In this document: in pieces, positions 1 to 8,739 of the stretch | How positions within the stretch are numbered: the stretch's first letter is position 1 | Layout: each line of letters begins with the position of its first letter | Assembly (NCBI RefSeq): GCF_913776295.1 | Contig: NZ_CAJYOJ010000079.1 | Location: forward strand, 62,001-126,000 | Direction of reading: 5' to 3' | DNA from: an uncultured Pedobacter sp. | GTDB taxonomy: Bacteria; Bacteroidota; Bacteroidia; Sphingobacteriales; Sphingobacteriaceae | Length of the DNA stretch: 64,000 nucleotides | The notes under the pieces: generated by a model | Seen by the model: the letters and a program-made list of their open reading frames with translations, nothing else | Database searches by the model: none | What the model was told of the DNA's origin: nothing | Position numbers and translations under genes: made by a program

Positions 1-1116
1 CGTATGACCACCCTCACTTTCTTGATAATCATATTTGAAGTTCATTCCATCAAGCTTTTTTCTAAAATCACTCACATTTTTATATAAGAAATCTGTTTTA
101 CCTATCGCAATCCAGTATAAGTTGTACCCATTTTTCTTTTGCGCTTCCAGTTTCAAGTCCAGATCTTTGTAAACAGGGTTTACTGCACTTGCAGGGGGCA
201 ATATCGCCGGAGAAAACAAACCGACATAACCAAAGGTTTTAGGATAATTGGCTGAGATAAACAGGGAATGAAATCCACCCATTGATAAACCAGCAATGGC
301 ACGGTCATGCTGCGTTTTACCGGTACGATAGTTTTTCTCTGTAAAATCTATAATTTCCCGAAAATAGGATTCCATGTCACCATTAAAAACATCAGGTGTC
401 ATCATAACTGGCTTATAGAGTCCTTTTGAAGATTCTCCCGGTGCCGCCGTGTTACTGGTGTGGCCATTAGTCATCACCACGATCATCGGCCTGGCTTTGC
501 CTGCGGCGATAAGATTATCCAGGATCTGAGAAGCTCTACCGAGTTGCATCCAGGCTTCTTCATCCCCTCCAACACCATGTAACAGATATAAAACAGGATA
601 ATTCCCTTTCGATTCTTCATAACCTGGCGGCGTGTAAACAGTAATTCTGCGACTGGTTTTAAGCCCATCGGATTGATACCAGCGTTTTGCCACCGTTCCA
701 TGCGGTACATCTTTAACCATATATAAATCTGCCTTGCCATTTCCCACTAAAAATACGTTTACAACAGAGGATACATCTCTGATCAGGTAAACATTGCTTG
801 GATCCCGGATTTTCAAACCATCCACAATAAAACTGTAACTGTAAAGTTCCGAGCTTAAAACTGCCGAAGTATATGACCAAATACTATCTGTTCCCAATTT
901 CATTTCCTGCGTGGGTGGAGTATTTGGCTTCGAAACCAAAAAATCACCCTGTATCTCTACCTTCCTGGCGTTTGGAGCTTTAAGCCTGAAAGTAAAAGTA
1001 CCATCAGGATTCATTTGCGGCGAAATCACTTCTTTCTGACGGCCAAAATTTAAATTTTCCTGTGCATACATTAACTGCGCACAACCAAGTAGTATAAGTA
1101 GAATTAGTTTTTTCAT
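1..1116 (-). CDS. Secreted esterase (enterochelin esterase/feruloyl esterase-like, CE1 type), 3' end missing
   Basis: The frame is open for 372 codons from an ATG at 1116 and runs off the window start, so the C-terminus is missing. It begins with a signal peptide (MKKLILLILLGCAQLMYAQ). An N-terminal beta-sandwich resembling a CBM48/early-set domain follows (about residues 30-120, containing PNARKVEIQGDF). The rest is an alpha/beta hydrolase domain with VLYLLHGVGG (oxyanion region) and nucleophile elbow IAGLSMGGFHS near residue 278. The last visible residues, EGGHT, contain the likely catalytic histidine, so only a short tail is lost. The family hydrolyses ester bonds in xylan side chains or siderophores in the periplasm or outside the cell; the substrate cannot be told here. 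The family call is firm, the substrate is not. Confidence 0.85.
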   Translation of the reverse strand, partial: MKKLILLILLGCAQLMYAQENLNFGRQKEVISPQMNPDGTFTFRLKAPNARKVEIQGDFLVSKPNTPPTQEMKLGTDSIWSYTSAVLSSELYSYSFIVDGLKIRDPSNVYLIRDVSSVVNVFLVGNGKADLYMVKDVPHGTVAKRWYQSDGLKTSRRITVYTPPGYEESKGNYPVLYLLHGVGGDEEAWMQLGRASQILDNLIAAGKARPMIVVMTNGHTSNTAAPGESSKGLYKPVMMTPDVFNGDMESYFREIIDFTEKNYRTGKTQHDRAIAGLSMGGFHSLFISANYPKTFGYVGLFSPAILPPASAVNPVYKDLDLKLEAQKKNGYNLYWIAIGKTDFLYKNVSDFRKKLDGMNFKYDYQESEGGHT

Positions 1117-1163
1117 GGTAAGAATAGGGTAATCGTGATGATTTGATTTTATCTAATAAAACA

Positions 1164-1189
1164 ATGGCCTCTTCGTATAAAGAGGCCAT
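1164..1189 (-). terminator. Hairpin terminator after the histone-like gene
   Basis: Perfect 10-bp inverted repeat (ATGGCCTCTT at 1164-1173, AAGAGGCCAT at 1180-1189) with a 6-base loop, lying 27 bases downstream of the stop at 1216-1218. On the minus strand it is followed by GTTTTATT, a weak U-tract. It also separates this gene from the esterase that starts at 1116. Confidence 0.7.
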
Positions 1190-1215
1190 CTGGTATCATA
1201 TTTATTTAAAGTCGC

Positions 1216-1392
1216 TTAAGCTTTATTTTTGGTTTCCTGAACTTCCAGACGGATGGCCTGGGCTAAGTTTTTCAGATCCTGCATACCTTTACGTACACGG
1301 GTTCCTGCCGCACTGTTGCCTTTGTTATAAAATTTGTCTGCATCAGCTTCCAAAGCTGCCACTAAACTTTTTACTTCTTCGAATTTTTTCAT
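1216..1392 (-). CDS. Histone H1-like protein Hc1 family, 58 aa
   Basis: A complete 58-residue frame: MKKFEEVKSLVAALEADADK, then FYNKGNSAAGTRVRKGMQDL, then a C-terminal segment ending QETKNKA. It matches the short Hc1-like (histone H1-like) proteins common in Bacteroidota: a helical N-terminal half, a GxxxAGxRxRKxMQ core and a Lys-rich end. Members are thought to be small DNA-binding, nucleoid-associated proteins. The start is well supported: AGGAG sits 7 bases before the ATG, an unusually good Shine-Dalgarno for this phylum, which suggests strong expression. It stands alone, with a terminator just downstream. The family assignment is by recognition of the sequence pattern; DNA binding is not shown by the sequence. 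Confidence 0.85.
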   Translation of the reverse strand: MKKFEEVKSLVAALEADADKFYNKGNSAAGTRVRKGMQDLKNLAQAIRLEVQETKNKA

Positions 1393-1593
1393 TTTTGATT
1401 ACTCCTATGGTTCTTTAAAGTTTTAGATTTAATTATCTAATTTAAAGGGTTTAACGAAATAAAAAAATTTTGAAACAATAAAAAAACAGCCTCCTAAACC
1501 GTTTTTTTCCACACGCTTAGATTTATAAACATACAATTTAAAAAACCGACTAAACAAACAACTGATACACAGCTATTTAAAATAAAAACTTAC

Positions 1594-1628
1594 CAAAAAA
1601 AGCCCTTTAAACAGGTTTAAAGGGCTTT
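1594..1628 (-). terminator. Rho-independent terminator of the alpha-oxoamine synthase gene
   Basis: 13-bp inverted repeat (AAAGCCCTTTAAA at 1599-1611, TTTAAAGGGCTTT at 1616-1628) with a 4-base loop, followed on the minus strand by TTTTTTGG. It lies 18 bases after the stop of the gene at 1647-2888. The rest of the gap 1393-1646 is AT-rich and shows nothing else clear. Confidence 0.85.
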
Positions 1629-1646
1629 GTAAAATTTTCATTGATC

Positions 1647-2888
1647 TTAAGCCGTAGCGAAAAGATTCTCTTTATAATATCCGTTTTCTAACTTTTCCGC
1701 AACTTCGCTAAAAGCGTCTAAAGTACGTTGTACATCTTCCAGCGTGTGTACAGCCGTTGGAATTAAACGCAATTCAATCATACCTTTAGGAATGACCGGA
1801 TATACTACGATTGAGCAGAAGATACCATAATTCTCACGCAGATCGAATGTAAGTGCTGTAGCATCAGAAAGTTCGCCTTTCAGGAAAACCGGTGTAACTA
1901 CCGAATCAGTAACACCCAAATCGAAACCACGCTCACGCAATCCTTTCTGAAGCGCTGTGGCAATTTCCCAAAGTTTATCTTTTAACTCCGGACGGCTTTT
2001 CAATAGCTCTAAACGTTTCAATAATCCAATTACCATTGGCATTGGCAAAGCTTTGGCAAAAGTTTGTGAACGCATATTGTATCTCAGGAAATTCGTAATT
2101 TCTTCGGTAGATGCAACGAAAGCACCAATACCGGCCATTGATTTGGCGAAAGTACCGAAATATACATCGACTCCGTCAATACAATCCTGGGCTTCATGTG
2201 TACCCGCTCCTGTTTTACCCATGGTACCAAAACCGTGTGCATCATCAACCAGTATACGGAATTCGAATTCTTTTTTAAGATCTACAATTTCCTTTAATTT
2301 ACCCTGTGCACCGCTCATACCAAAAACACCTTCGGTAATTAACAAAATACCGCCGCCAGATTCTTGCGTTAATTTGGTAGCACGCTCTAATTGTTTACGG
2401 GCGCTCTCGATATCGTTGTGTTTGTAAACAAAACGTTTGCCCATGTGCAAGCGCAAACCATCAATAATACAGGCGTGCGATTCGGCATCATAAACGATTA
2501 CATCGTTACGATCAACCAGGGTATCAATAATCGATACCATCCCCTGGTAACCATAATTTAATAAAAATGCATCAGGCTTGCCAACAAAAGCGGCCAGCTC
2601 CTGCTCCAACTGCTCGTGAAACTTAGAATTGCCACTCATCATGCGGGCCCCCATAGGATAAGCCATACCATATTGAGCTGCAGCTTCTTCATCTGCCTTT
2701 CTTACTTCCGGGTGATTGGCTAAGCCTAAGTAGTTGTTTAAACTCCAAACCAAATGCTCTTTTCCTTTAAATTGCATATGTGGTGCAATTTCTCCCTCTA
2801 ATTTTGGAAACGAGAAATACCCATGAGACCATTTCTGGTGTTGACCGATTGGGCCCATGTGTTTCGCTATTTTATCAAATATATCCAA
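1647..2888 (-). CDS. Alpha-oxoamine synthase family PLP enzyme (KBL/serine palmitoyltransferase-like)
   Basis: 413 aa, the usual length for fold-type I PLP enzymes that condense an amino acid with an acyl thioester (2-amino-3-ketobutyrate CoA ligase, serine palmitoyltransferase, cysteate acyltransferase). Visible landmarks: SLNNYLGL (about 49-56), DAESHACIIDG (134-144, cofactor-stacking His), DDAHGFGTMG (215-224, Asp and His of the PLP site), and FGTFAKSMAGIGAF with the Schiff-base lysine at about 249. It differs clearly from the Sphingobacterium/Bacteroides serine palmitoyltransferase as I remember it (for example in the N-terminal 80 residues), so the substrate is open; a sphingolipid, sulfonolipid or threonine-breakdown role is possible. 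Monocistronic, between ftsZ and the histone-like gene, with its own terminator. Confidence 0.8.
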   Translation of the reverse strand: MDIFDKIAKHMGPIGQHQKWSHGYFSFPKLEGEIAPHMQFKGKEHLVWSLNNYLGLANHPEVRKADEEAAAQYGMAYPMGARMMSGNSKFHEQLEQELAAFVGKPDAFLLNYGYQGMVSIIDTLVDRNDVIVYDAESHACIIDGLRLHMGKRFVYKHNDIESARKQLERATKLTQESGGGILLITEGVFGMSGAQGKLKEIVDLKKEFEFRILVDDAHGFGTMGKTGAGTHEAQDCIDGVDVYFGTFAKSMAGIGAFVASTEEITNFLRYNMRSQTFAKALPMPMVIGLLKRLELLKSRPELKDKLWEIATALQKGLRERGFDLGVTDSVVTPVFLKGELSDATALTFDLRENYGIFCSIVVYPVIPKGMIELRLIPTAVHTLEDVQRTLDAFSEVAEKLENGYYKENLFATA

Positions 2889-3003
2889 TGTATTACCTGT
2901 TTTTTTATTATTAAATTTTGCGAATTTAAGCTTTATTCAGCTTAAAATCAACCTCATGATCTTTTTAAGTATCAGCTAAGCCTTCTAGTGCTCCAATTGC
3001 ATG

Positions 3004-3035
3004 CCAAAAAAGCCCCGATGTTACAACGGGGCTTT
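3004..3035 (-). terminator. Rho-independent terminator closing the dcw cluster after ftsZ
   Basis: Inverted repeat AAAGCCCCG (3009-3017) and CGGGGCTTT (3027-3035), loop of 9 bases, followed on the minus strand by a run of Ts (the + strand reads GCCAAAAAA). It lies 19 bases beyond the ftsZ stop and marks the end of the division cluster. Confidence 0.85.
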
Positions 3036-3054
3036 AAATGATATCTGGTTGGTT

Positions 3055-4686
3055 TTAATCAACGTTATCGTGCAGAAAAGAATTATTAGGTCTGATCTCT
3101 GTACCGCCGTCCTGATCGTTGCTTAAAGTAAACCTGCTTACCTGCGATTCAGAGGAATGCTGCACTTGTTGCAACTGCATTTGCTTGCGTTTATAAGCGG
3201 GTTCGTTTTCCAGCTCCTGTAAACCATTGGTGGTGCGCAATTTCATGCTCAGATCTTTTAAACGCAAAATACGTTCTTTAGATTTTTTCAATTGCTCTTC
3301 CATTGATTCGTCACTTTTATCGTCATCTAAGCCAACCACCGGCATCTCGATTTCAGGTTCAGGCTGCGGCATAGGAGCTGCCTTGGCAACTGGTGTTTCG
3401 AATACAAAATTGGTTTCAGCCAATTTAACTTCGAACTCAAATCCGGTTTCTTTAGCTTCTTCTACCTGGGGCTCCTCTTCAATTAAAGTATGGCGAACCA
3501 CATTATTTTCGGGCTCCTGAACTTTTTGAGGTTCAGATTTACTGAACATCCCACCAAAAAGATCTGCCTGCGAAACTTCTTCCTTGGTTTTTAGAACAGG
3601 CTCATAAGATGGTGCTGCTTTAGGTTGAATGAAAGAATTTACTGGTTCAACCGGACGAACGAGCGGTGCTTCTTCTGGTGTTAACAGTGATATTTTCTTT
3701 TTATTTTTTTCTTCTTTTACACGTTCTTCTGATGTTTGGAAACCTGTTGCAATAATGGTTACAGAAAGTTTATCGCCTAAAGATTCGTCTGTACAGTTAC
3801 CCCATATTAAATCGGCTGATAAACCAGCTTTCTCCTGGATATAATCGGTGATGATTGAAACCTCATCCATGGTTACTTCACGTAAACCCGAACTGATATT
3901 CAATAGAATATAACGGGCTCCTTCGATTTCATTATCTTTTAATAATGGGGAAGCCAGAGCACCTTCTACGGCCTGTAATGCACGGTCATCGCCCTCTGCG
4001 GCGAAACTACCCATAATGGCCACACCGCTATCTTTCATTACGGTACGAACATCCTTAAAATCCACGTTGATATAACCTGGAACCGTAATAATTTCTGCAA
4101 TGCCTTTTGCAGCCGTTGTTAAAATATCATCGGCCTGACCAAAGGCAGAACCCAAGGTTAAGTTTCCGAAGATTTCGCGCAGGCGGTCATTAGAGATCAC
4201 CAGGTAAGAATCCACATATTTTTTCAACTCTTCCATTCCCTCGTCGGCCTGTAGTCTACGTCTTTTTCCCTCGAAAGAAAATGGTGTAGTAATGATGGCT
4301 ACAGTTAAAATGTCAAGTTCTTTAGCTGCTTTCGCAATGATTGGTGAAGCGCCTGTTCCGGTACCGCCGCCCATTCCGGCTGTGATAAAAAGCATTTTGG
4401 TGGTATTACCCAACATGGCCTTAATATCATCTATATTTTCTATAGCGGAGTTTTTACCAACTTCAGGAATGGAACCAGCCCCCATTCCTTCAGTTAAACT
4501 AGCGCCCAATTGAACCTTGTTAGGTATAGGACTAGATTCCAAAGCCTGGGCATCGGTATTACAAATAATAAAATCTACACCAGTAATACCAGACAGGTAC
4601 ATATGGTTCACTGCGTTTCCGCCACCACCTCCAACACCAATAACCTTGATGATTGAAGATTTATCTTTTAACATTTCGAACTGCAT
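3055..4686 (-). CDS. ftsZ: Cell division GTPase FtsZ
   Basis: 543 aa. The N-terminal GTPase half has GVGGGGGNAVNHM (nucleotide-binding loop, about 17-29) and the tubulin signature AGMGGGTGTGASP (about 103-115). The T7 synergy loop region and the polymerisation domain end near residue 325. A long, low-complexity acidic and proline-rich linker (about 330-520) follows, much longer than in E. coli FtsZ (383 aa), then a short conserved tip (NNSFLHDNVD) that should bind FtsA. FtsZ polymerises at midcell and recruits the divisome. It is the last gene of the dcw cluster, 129 bases after ftsA; this gap carries a strong inverted repeat and could contain a separate promoter. Confidence 0.98.
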   Translation of the reverse strand: MQFEMLKDKSSIIKVIGVGGGGGNAVNHMYLSGITGVDFIICNTDAQALESSPIPNKVQLGASLTEGMGAGSIPEVGKNSAIENIDDIKAMLGNTTKMLFITAGMGGGTGTGASPIIAKAAKELDILTVAIITTPFSFEGKRRRLQADEGMEELKKYVDSYLVISNDRLREIFGNLTLGSAFGQADDILTTAAKGIAEIITVPGYINVDFKDVRTVMKDSGVAIMGSFAAEGDDRALQAVEGALASPLLKDNEIEGARYILLNISSGLREVTMDEVSIITDYIQEKAGLSADLIWGNCTDESLGDKLSVTIIATGFQTSEERVKEEKNKKKISLLTPEEAPLVRPVEPVNSFIQPKAAPSYEPVLKTKEEVSQADLFGGMFSKSEPQKVQEPENNVVRHTLIEEEPQVEEAKETGFEFEVKLAETNFVFETPVAKAAPMPQPEPEIEMPVVGLDDDKSDESMEEQLKKSKERILRLKDLSMKLRTTNGLQELENEPAYKRKQMQLQQVQHSSESQVSRFTLSNDQDGGTEIRPNNSFLHDNVD

Positions 4687-4763
4687 ATATTTATGAATCA
4701 GTTGTTTAAAAATTTTAAATTCTGTTCATTACTCCATGTAATATTAACATTTTTTCAACAGAC

Positions 4764-4794
4764 GTTTTCCACAAGTGTTAAGAATGTGGAAAAC
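4764..4794. promoter_or_regulatory. Perfect inverted repeat with two DnaA-box-like words, upstream of ftsZ
   Basis: GTTTTCCACA at 4764-4773 and its exact complement TGTGGAAAAC at 4785-4794, separated by 11 bases. Each arm contains TTTTCCACA, which fits the relaxed DnaA box TTWTNCACA. The repeat sits about 80 bases before the ftsZ start (4686) in the only sizeable gap between ftsA and ftsZ. The same 10-mer occurs upstream of mraZ (19962-19971). Role in ftsZ control is inferred; it could also simply form a hairpin, but there is no U-tract for a terminator. Confidence 0.55.
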
Positions 4795-4815
4795 TCTTGT
4801 TTTGTTGAAAAATAA

Positions 4816-6174
4816 TTAGCTTTTCAGGTAATCTTCATCACTTACATTCATATCATCCTGAATGAATGTTCTTGTTTTTGCCAGTAATTTATCGAACAAA
4901 CCTGGTCCACGTTTCTCTTTCTCTTTGGCCGTTTTTGGTTTTTCTACAAAAACACCAGGCTGTTTCATTTCTTCAATCAACTCTTCTGCTTTCTGAATCC
5001 CTTTAATTAGCAAACCCACACTGGTTGCATACATTGGGCTTTTCAGATCATCGTAAATGGCTTTAGGCATATCTTCGTATTTAGACAAATGCTCGTTCGG
5101 ATAACCGATACGGCAGTCTAAACCGGTTACATACTCAACCGCCTGAGATAAGTGCTTTAATAAAGCACCACCACCGGTAATCACAATACCACCGATCAGT
5201 TTTTTCTCATATCCGGAAGATTTGATCTCGTAATACACGTGTTCAATAATTTCTTCCATGCGTGCCTGAATAACATAGGCCAGATTTTTGACCGAGATTT
5301 CTTTTGGTTCGCGGCCACGTAAACCAGGAACGCAAATAATTTCGTTTTCTTTGTTCTCTTCAGCCAATGCCGAACCGAAACGCGTTTTCAACAACTCAGC
5401 CTGGTTACGCATTACAGAGCAACCCTCTCTGATATCTTCGGTAACACTATTGCCACCAAATGGGATCACAGCGGTATGACGAATAATACCTTCGTGGAAA
5501 ATAGCAATATCTGTAGTACCACCACCAATATCAACCAATGCAATACCCGCTTCTTTTTCTTCCTCGCTCAACACCGATTCAGATGAAGCCAATGGCTCAA
5601 GAATTAAATCCTGAGTTTGCAAGCCTGCATTATTTACACATTTGATGATATTTTTCACCGCCGTAACCTGACCAGAAATGATATGGAAATTCGCTTCAAG
5701 GCGAACTCCTGCCATACCGATCGGATCTTTGATTCCCGGCTCATTATCGATGGTAAATTCCTGCGGCAATACATGGATGATCTCCTCACCCGGAGGCATC
5801 ACCAGCTTGAACATATCGTCAATCAACTTATCGATATCCTTTTTACCGATTTCGTTGTTTAATTCTCTTCTTGTTAAAATACCTCTATGCTGTAAGCTCT
5901 TAATGTGCTGACCAGCGATCCCCACATTTACCACCTGTATTTCTACATTGGATTGTCCGCTTGCCACTTCAACAGCCTGAGCAATACCCTGCACTGTTTT
6001 TTGGATGTTAGAAACCACTCCGCGCGTTACCCCGGCTGATTCTGCCTTTCCTATTCCTAAGATTTCTATTTTACCGTGCTGCGTTCTACGGCCAACGATA
6101 ACACAAATTTTTGTAGTACCGATATCCAATCCTACTACGATGGGCGACTGACTGGTAAATTTTGCCTTGTCCAT
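4816..6174 (-). CDS. ftsA: Cell division protein FtsA
   Basis: 452 aa actin-fold protein that anchors FtsZ to the membrane. Landmarks: VVGLDIGTTKICVIVG (phosphate-1 loop, about 13-28), the 1C subdomain typical of FtsA (about 90-170), GIALVDIGGGTTDIAIF (phosphate-2, about 210-226), and GGIVITGGGALLKHL (adenosine motif, about 330). The C-terminal segment GLFDKLLAKTRTF can form an amphipathic helix for membrane binding, followed by a short acidic tail. It starts 5 bases after the ftsQ stop, so the two are cotranscribed. Confidence 0.97.
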   Translation of the reverse strand: MDKAKFTSQSPIVVGLDIGTTKICVIVGRRTQHGKIEILGIGKAESAGVTRGVVSNIQKTVQGIAQAVEVASGQSNVEIQVVNVGIAGQHIKSLQHRGILTRRELNNEIGKKDIDKLIDDMFKLVMPPGEEIIHVLPQEFTIDNEPGIKDPIGMAGVRLEANFHIISGQVTAVKNIIKCVNNAGLQTQDLILEPLASSESVLSEEEKEAGIALVDIGGGTTDIAIFHEGIIRHTAVIPFGGNSVTEDIREGCSVMRNQAELLKTRFGSALAEENKENEIICVPGLRGREPKEISVKNLAYVIQARMEEIIEHVYYEIKSSGYEKKLIGGIVITGGGALLKHLSQAVEYVTGLDCRIGYPNEHLSKYEDMPKAIYDDLKSPMYATSVGLLIKGIQKAEELIEEMKQPGVFVEKPKTAKEKEKRGPGLFDKLLAKTRTFIQDDMNVSDEDYLKS

Positions 6175-6179
6175 ATTTG

Positions 6180-7385
6180 TTAATTTTGCTGAGTTTTATA
6201 CTGTTTTTCCAGGGCTCTGATTTCTTTCTCTCTTGCTTCTCTTTCTTTTTTCAATTGCGCCTCAGATTTTGCCGGCTTTGGCTGTGTTGTTACCGATTGC
6301 TTCGGTTTTTCTTTTTTATCCACAGGTTTCGTTTCCTTTGGTTTTGTGGCTGACGTAACCGCCGGCTTTTTTACTTCTGTTTTAACTGATGTTATTTTTT
6401 GGGGTTCTAATTTTTTAGGCTCAGTTTTTTTAACTTCAACCTTTCGAATTTCAGTTTTTTTTGGTTCTTCTTTTTTCTGTTGACCGGACCCGGGGCGATC
6501 ATCCATTGCCGCAACAATTGTACTTCTGATTAAGGAGTCGGTTACACTTCGTTGTATCCTCAAACTATCTGCTGCAGAAATTGTTTTAGCTTTTTTTCCT
6601 AATTCTGTAGAATCTCTTCTTTCGCAAACAATTTGGTTGGTATACTTAATATTGATGGTTTTATAAGTATCCCATCCTACCTGTGGCATCGCTTTTTTGT
6701 AAAACAACAACAGGTTTTTCATTTTCTTTTCAAGCGAATCGGCATTACCTAAAATAATGCGCTGATTACCGACCCTTGGTATCAGTTCGATATCGTTTTT
6801 CTGATCAACTACCACCTGCTCAATCTGTGCCTCCCAGAGTGTATCTTTTTTAATAAACTGTGCAGTTTTATATAAATCTCTTGCGAGTTGTGTGTGTAAA
6901 GTATCTACCCTACTACTAAAAACTTCTAAAATATGCCCTGTTGCCACCAGTACATTAGCTGTGAAATTTGACGAAATAGGCATTTTCAGTCCATCATTAT
7001 CAATGTAGAAATCTTGTCCGTTTTCATTCAATATGCGAAGGATAGGCTGACGCTGTTTTACTTCAATATGCAGTACCCCGTCCATATCCACATATACTTT
7101 AGCAAAGCCGATGTAAGGGTTAGACTGCAGTTTTTTCTCGATTTTATGGATATTGATATTTTCGAGGTTACGACCCAAAAGCACACCTTGATCTTCTTTT
7201 AGAATTGCGTCGATCTCTTCGCGTTCTATAAAATTATCTGCCCCGGGAATCAGGATCTTAACATCTGTACATTTAACCGTCCGTTTCTTTACATTGATAA
7301 AACTCAAAAGCACCACCACCCCTGCCAGGCTGATGAGCCAGGCAAAGCCGGTAAAAATTGCGCTCCAGTTTATCCGTTTAAGCAT
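6180..7385 (-). CDS. ftsQ: Cell division protein FtsQ with long Lys-rich C-terminal tail
   Basis: 401 aa. A short cytoplasmic N-terminus and a single membrane helix (about 10-28, FAWLISLAGVVVLLSFI) are followed by a POTRA-like/FtsQ beta domain with conserved spacing (VKILIPGADNFIEREEID; LGRNLENINIHKIEKKL; VKQRQPILRI). The divisome region ends near residue 260. Residues about 285-401 are a low-complexity Lys/Pro/Glu-rich tail (many KK, EVKKTEPKK-type units) that E. coli FtsQ (276 aa) lacks. FtsQ bridges early and late divisome proteins in the periplasm. It overlaps the murC end by 8 bases, so translation is probably coupled. Confidence 0.93.
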   Translation of the reverse strand: MLKRINWSAIFTGFAWLISLAGVVVLLSFINVKKRTVKCTDVKILIPGADNFIEREEIDAILKEDQGVLLGRNLENINIHKIEKKLQSNPYIGFAKVYVDMDGVLHIEVKQRQPILRILNENGQDFYIDNDGLKMPISSNFTANVLVATGHILEVFSSRVDTLHTQLARDLYKTAQFIKKDTLWEAQIEQVVVDQKNDIELIPRVGNQRIILGNADSLEKKMKNLLLFYKKAMPQVGWDTYKTINIKYTNQIVCERRDSTELGKKAKTISAADSLRIQRSVTDSLIRSTIVAAMDDRPGSGQQKKEEPKKTEIRKVEVKKTEPKKLEPQKITSVKTEVKKPAVTSATKPKETKPVDKKEKPKQSVTTQPKPAKSEAQLKKEREAREKEIRALEKQYKTQQN

Positions 7386-8733
7386 TGTTCAAAGCATTTT
7401 TAAGGGGTTCGATAATCGTGTCGATATCTCCCGCGCCAACTGTTAATATTAATTCAGGCTTCGTATCTTTAACATACTGAACCACTAAATCTTTTTCCTC
7501 TATTTTTTTTTCTGTCAGCGTGATTTTATCCAACAAAAACTGAGCATTTATGCCCTCAATCGGCAGTTCTCTTGCCGGATAGATCTCCAAAAGCATGAGT
7601 TCGTCTACCGTGCTTAAAACTTTTGCAAATTCATCTGCAAAATCTCTTGTCCGTGTGAACAAGTGCGGCTGGAAAATTACTGTTAACTTTTTGCCTGGAT
7701 ATAACTGTCTTACCGCATCAAAACAAGCCCTAAGTTCTTCAGGATGATGCGCATAATCATCAATATAAATCTGATTGCCATTATTTACAATGTATTCAAA
7801 GCGACGTTTAACGCCTTTGAAATTAGCAACAGCTAGTTTTACCTTCTCAGTATCAATACCCAATTGTAAAGCAATGGCAATGGCAACCGTTGTGTTTTCT
7901 ACATTGTGCTTCCCTGGCAACAGCAGGCTGATATCTCTTATGCTATGGGTATGATCTGTATAATCGAAAACAAATTTCGACCCCTCCACTTTTAAATTTT
8001 CAGCTTTTGCCGTTGCCGTTGAACTTAAGCCGTAACTGATGCTTTTCTCCAGCGGCAATCCTTCGTGCGCATAAAGTGTACCTTCGGCTTTGAGCTGGCC
8101 AGCAAATAAATGGAAAGATTCTTCCAAATGACTTTTATCTCCGTAAATATCCAAATGATCGGCATCCATCGAAGTAACCACCGCTACATCAGGATGCAGG
8201 GTAAGAAACGATCGATCGTACTCATCAGCCTCTACCACCACCACATTATTTTTTCCGAAGAGCACATTACTGTTGTAGTTGCTGGTTATACCACCTAAAA
8301 AAGCAGTACAATCATAACCGGTATCTTTTAAAATATGGGCAACAATAGATGATGTAGTAGTTTTACCATGTGTGCCTGCAATAGCAATACAGAACATTCC
8401 TTTACTGATAATCCCTAAAACTTCCGAACGTTTTTTAAGCGCAAAACCTTTTGCTATAAAGTGGTTTAAAATGGTCGAATTTTTCGGAATTGCCGGCGTA
8501 TAAACTACAAGGGTATCATGCTGATAATCCAAAAATTCATTAGGCAATGCAGCGGTTTCATCAAGATAGGTTATCGAAATCCCTTCTTGCGTTAAAGTTT
8601 CGGTCAGTTTTGTTTTAGTTTTATCATAACCAGAAACCACCTGTCCGCGTTTAGCAAAATAACGGGCAAGCGCACTCATGCCGATACCACCGATACCTAC
8701 AAAGAAAACCCTATTTATTTTACTTAATTCCAT
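7378..8733 (-). CDS. murC: UDP-N-acetylmuramate--L-alanine ligase MurC
   Basis: 451 aa Mur ligase adding L-Ala to UDP-MurNAc in the cytoplasm. It has a Rossmann N-terminal domain with VGIGGIGMSALARYF (about 12-26), the ATP loop AGTHGKTTTSS (about 119-129), EADEYDRSF (metal/ATP site, about 168), DDYAHHPEE (about 326) and the C-terminal ligase domain. Length and motifs match MurC rather than Mpl. It follows murG after a 108-base gap filled by a heptamer-repeat element, and overlaps ftsQ by 8 bases. Confidence 0.97.
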   Translation of the reverse strand: MELSKINRVFFVGIGGIGMSALARYFAKRGQVVSGYDKTKTKLTETLTQEGISITYLDETAALPNEFLDYQHDTLVVYTPAIPKNSTILNHFIAKGFALKKRSEVLGIISKGMFCIAIAGTHGKTTTSSIVAHILKDTGYDCTAFLGGITSNYNSNVLFGKNNVVVVEADEYDRSFLTLHPDVAVVTSMDADHLDIYGDKSHLEESFHLFAGQLKAEGTLYAHEGLPLEKSISYGLSSTATAKAENLKVEGSKFVFDYTDHTHSIRDISLLLPGKHNVENTTVAIAIALQLGIDTEKVKLAVANFKGVKRRFEYIVNNGNQIYIDDYAHHPEELRACFDAVRQLYPGKKLTVIFQPHLFTRTRDFADEFAKVLSTVDELMLLEIYPARELPIEGINAQFLLDKITLTEKKIEEKDLVVQYVKDTKPELILTVGAGDIDTIIEPLKNALNNA

Positions 8734-8739
8734 GTTTTA

